This document shows, in pieces, positions 6,623 to 6,628 of a stretch of DNA of 6,628 nucleotides. Position 1 is the first letter of the stretch, and every line of letters begins with the position of its first letter. Source of the stretch: Deltaproteobacteria bacterium (GTDB taxonomy: Bacteria; Desulfobacterota; Syntrophia; Syntrophales; UBA2210); the NCBI GenBank assembly GCA_016934695.1, contig JAFGSH010000126.1:1-6628 (forward strand), read 5' to 3'. Made by a program: the position numbers and the translations under genes. Below the pieces are notes generated by a model. It was not told the DNA's origin, ran no database searches, and saw nothing but the letters and a program-made list of their open reading frames with translations.

Positions 6623-6628
6623 TGTTCG

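Noticed and set aside
1..6628. A new defence, mobile or biosynthetic system
   Set aside because: All four long genes belong to familiar housekeeping or envelope families with intact motifs, codon use looks even throughout, and there are no integrases, transposases, toxin-antitoxin pairs, array-type repeats or structured RNA signatures.

Overview
The window looks like an ordinary chromosomal stretch from a GC-rich Gram-negative bacterium. I found no RNA gene, CRISPR array, transposase, phage gene or other mobile element, and nothing that makes a convincing new multi-gene system. The Gram-negative assignment rests on an AsmA/YhdP-type envelope protein and an AMIN + Amidase_3 + LysM exported amidase. 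A CaiB/BaiF CoA-transferase next door is common in anaerobic acid-degrading lineages, so a Desulfobacterota (former Deltaproteobacteria) or Syntrophales-like host is my best guess, but this is inference only.

Layout: bases 2-559 (+) are the C-terminal part of a family III CoA-transferase whose N-terminus lies outside the window. After a 129-bp gap holding a near-consensus extended -10 promoter comes a 1075-residue AsmA/YhdP-like membrane-anchored protein (689-3916, +), apparently starting at TTG. Only 7 bp further on, the convergent gene for an N-acetylmuramoyl-L-alanine amidase with three LysM repeats ends (3924-5585, -). A 143-bp divergent region separates the amidase start from metF (5729-6622, +), which encodes 5,10-methylenetetrahydrofolate reductase and ends 6 bp before the window edge.

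How the genes relate: the AsmA-like protein and the amidase both act in the cell envelope, but they lie on opposite strands with separate promoters, so they are neighbours rather than an operon. CoA-transferase and MetF are cytoplasmic metabolic enzymes with no evident link to each other. The most informative non-coding features are the extended -10 promoter before the AsmA-like gene, which helps decide its start, and an imperfect 12-bp inverted repeat in the amidase/metF region whose two arms contain the candidate -35 boxes of the two divergent promoters.
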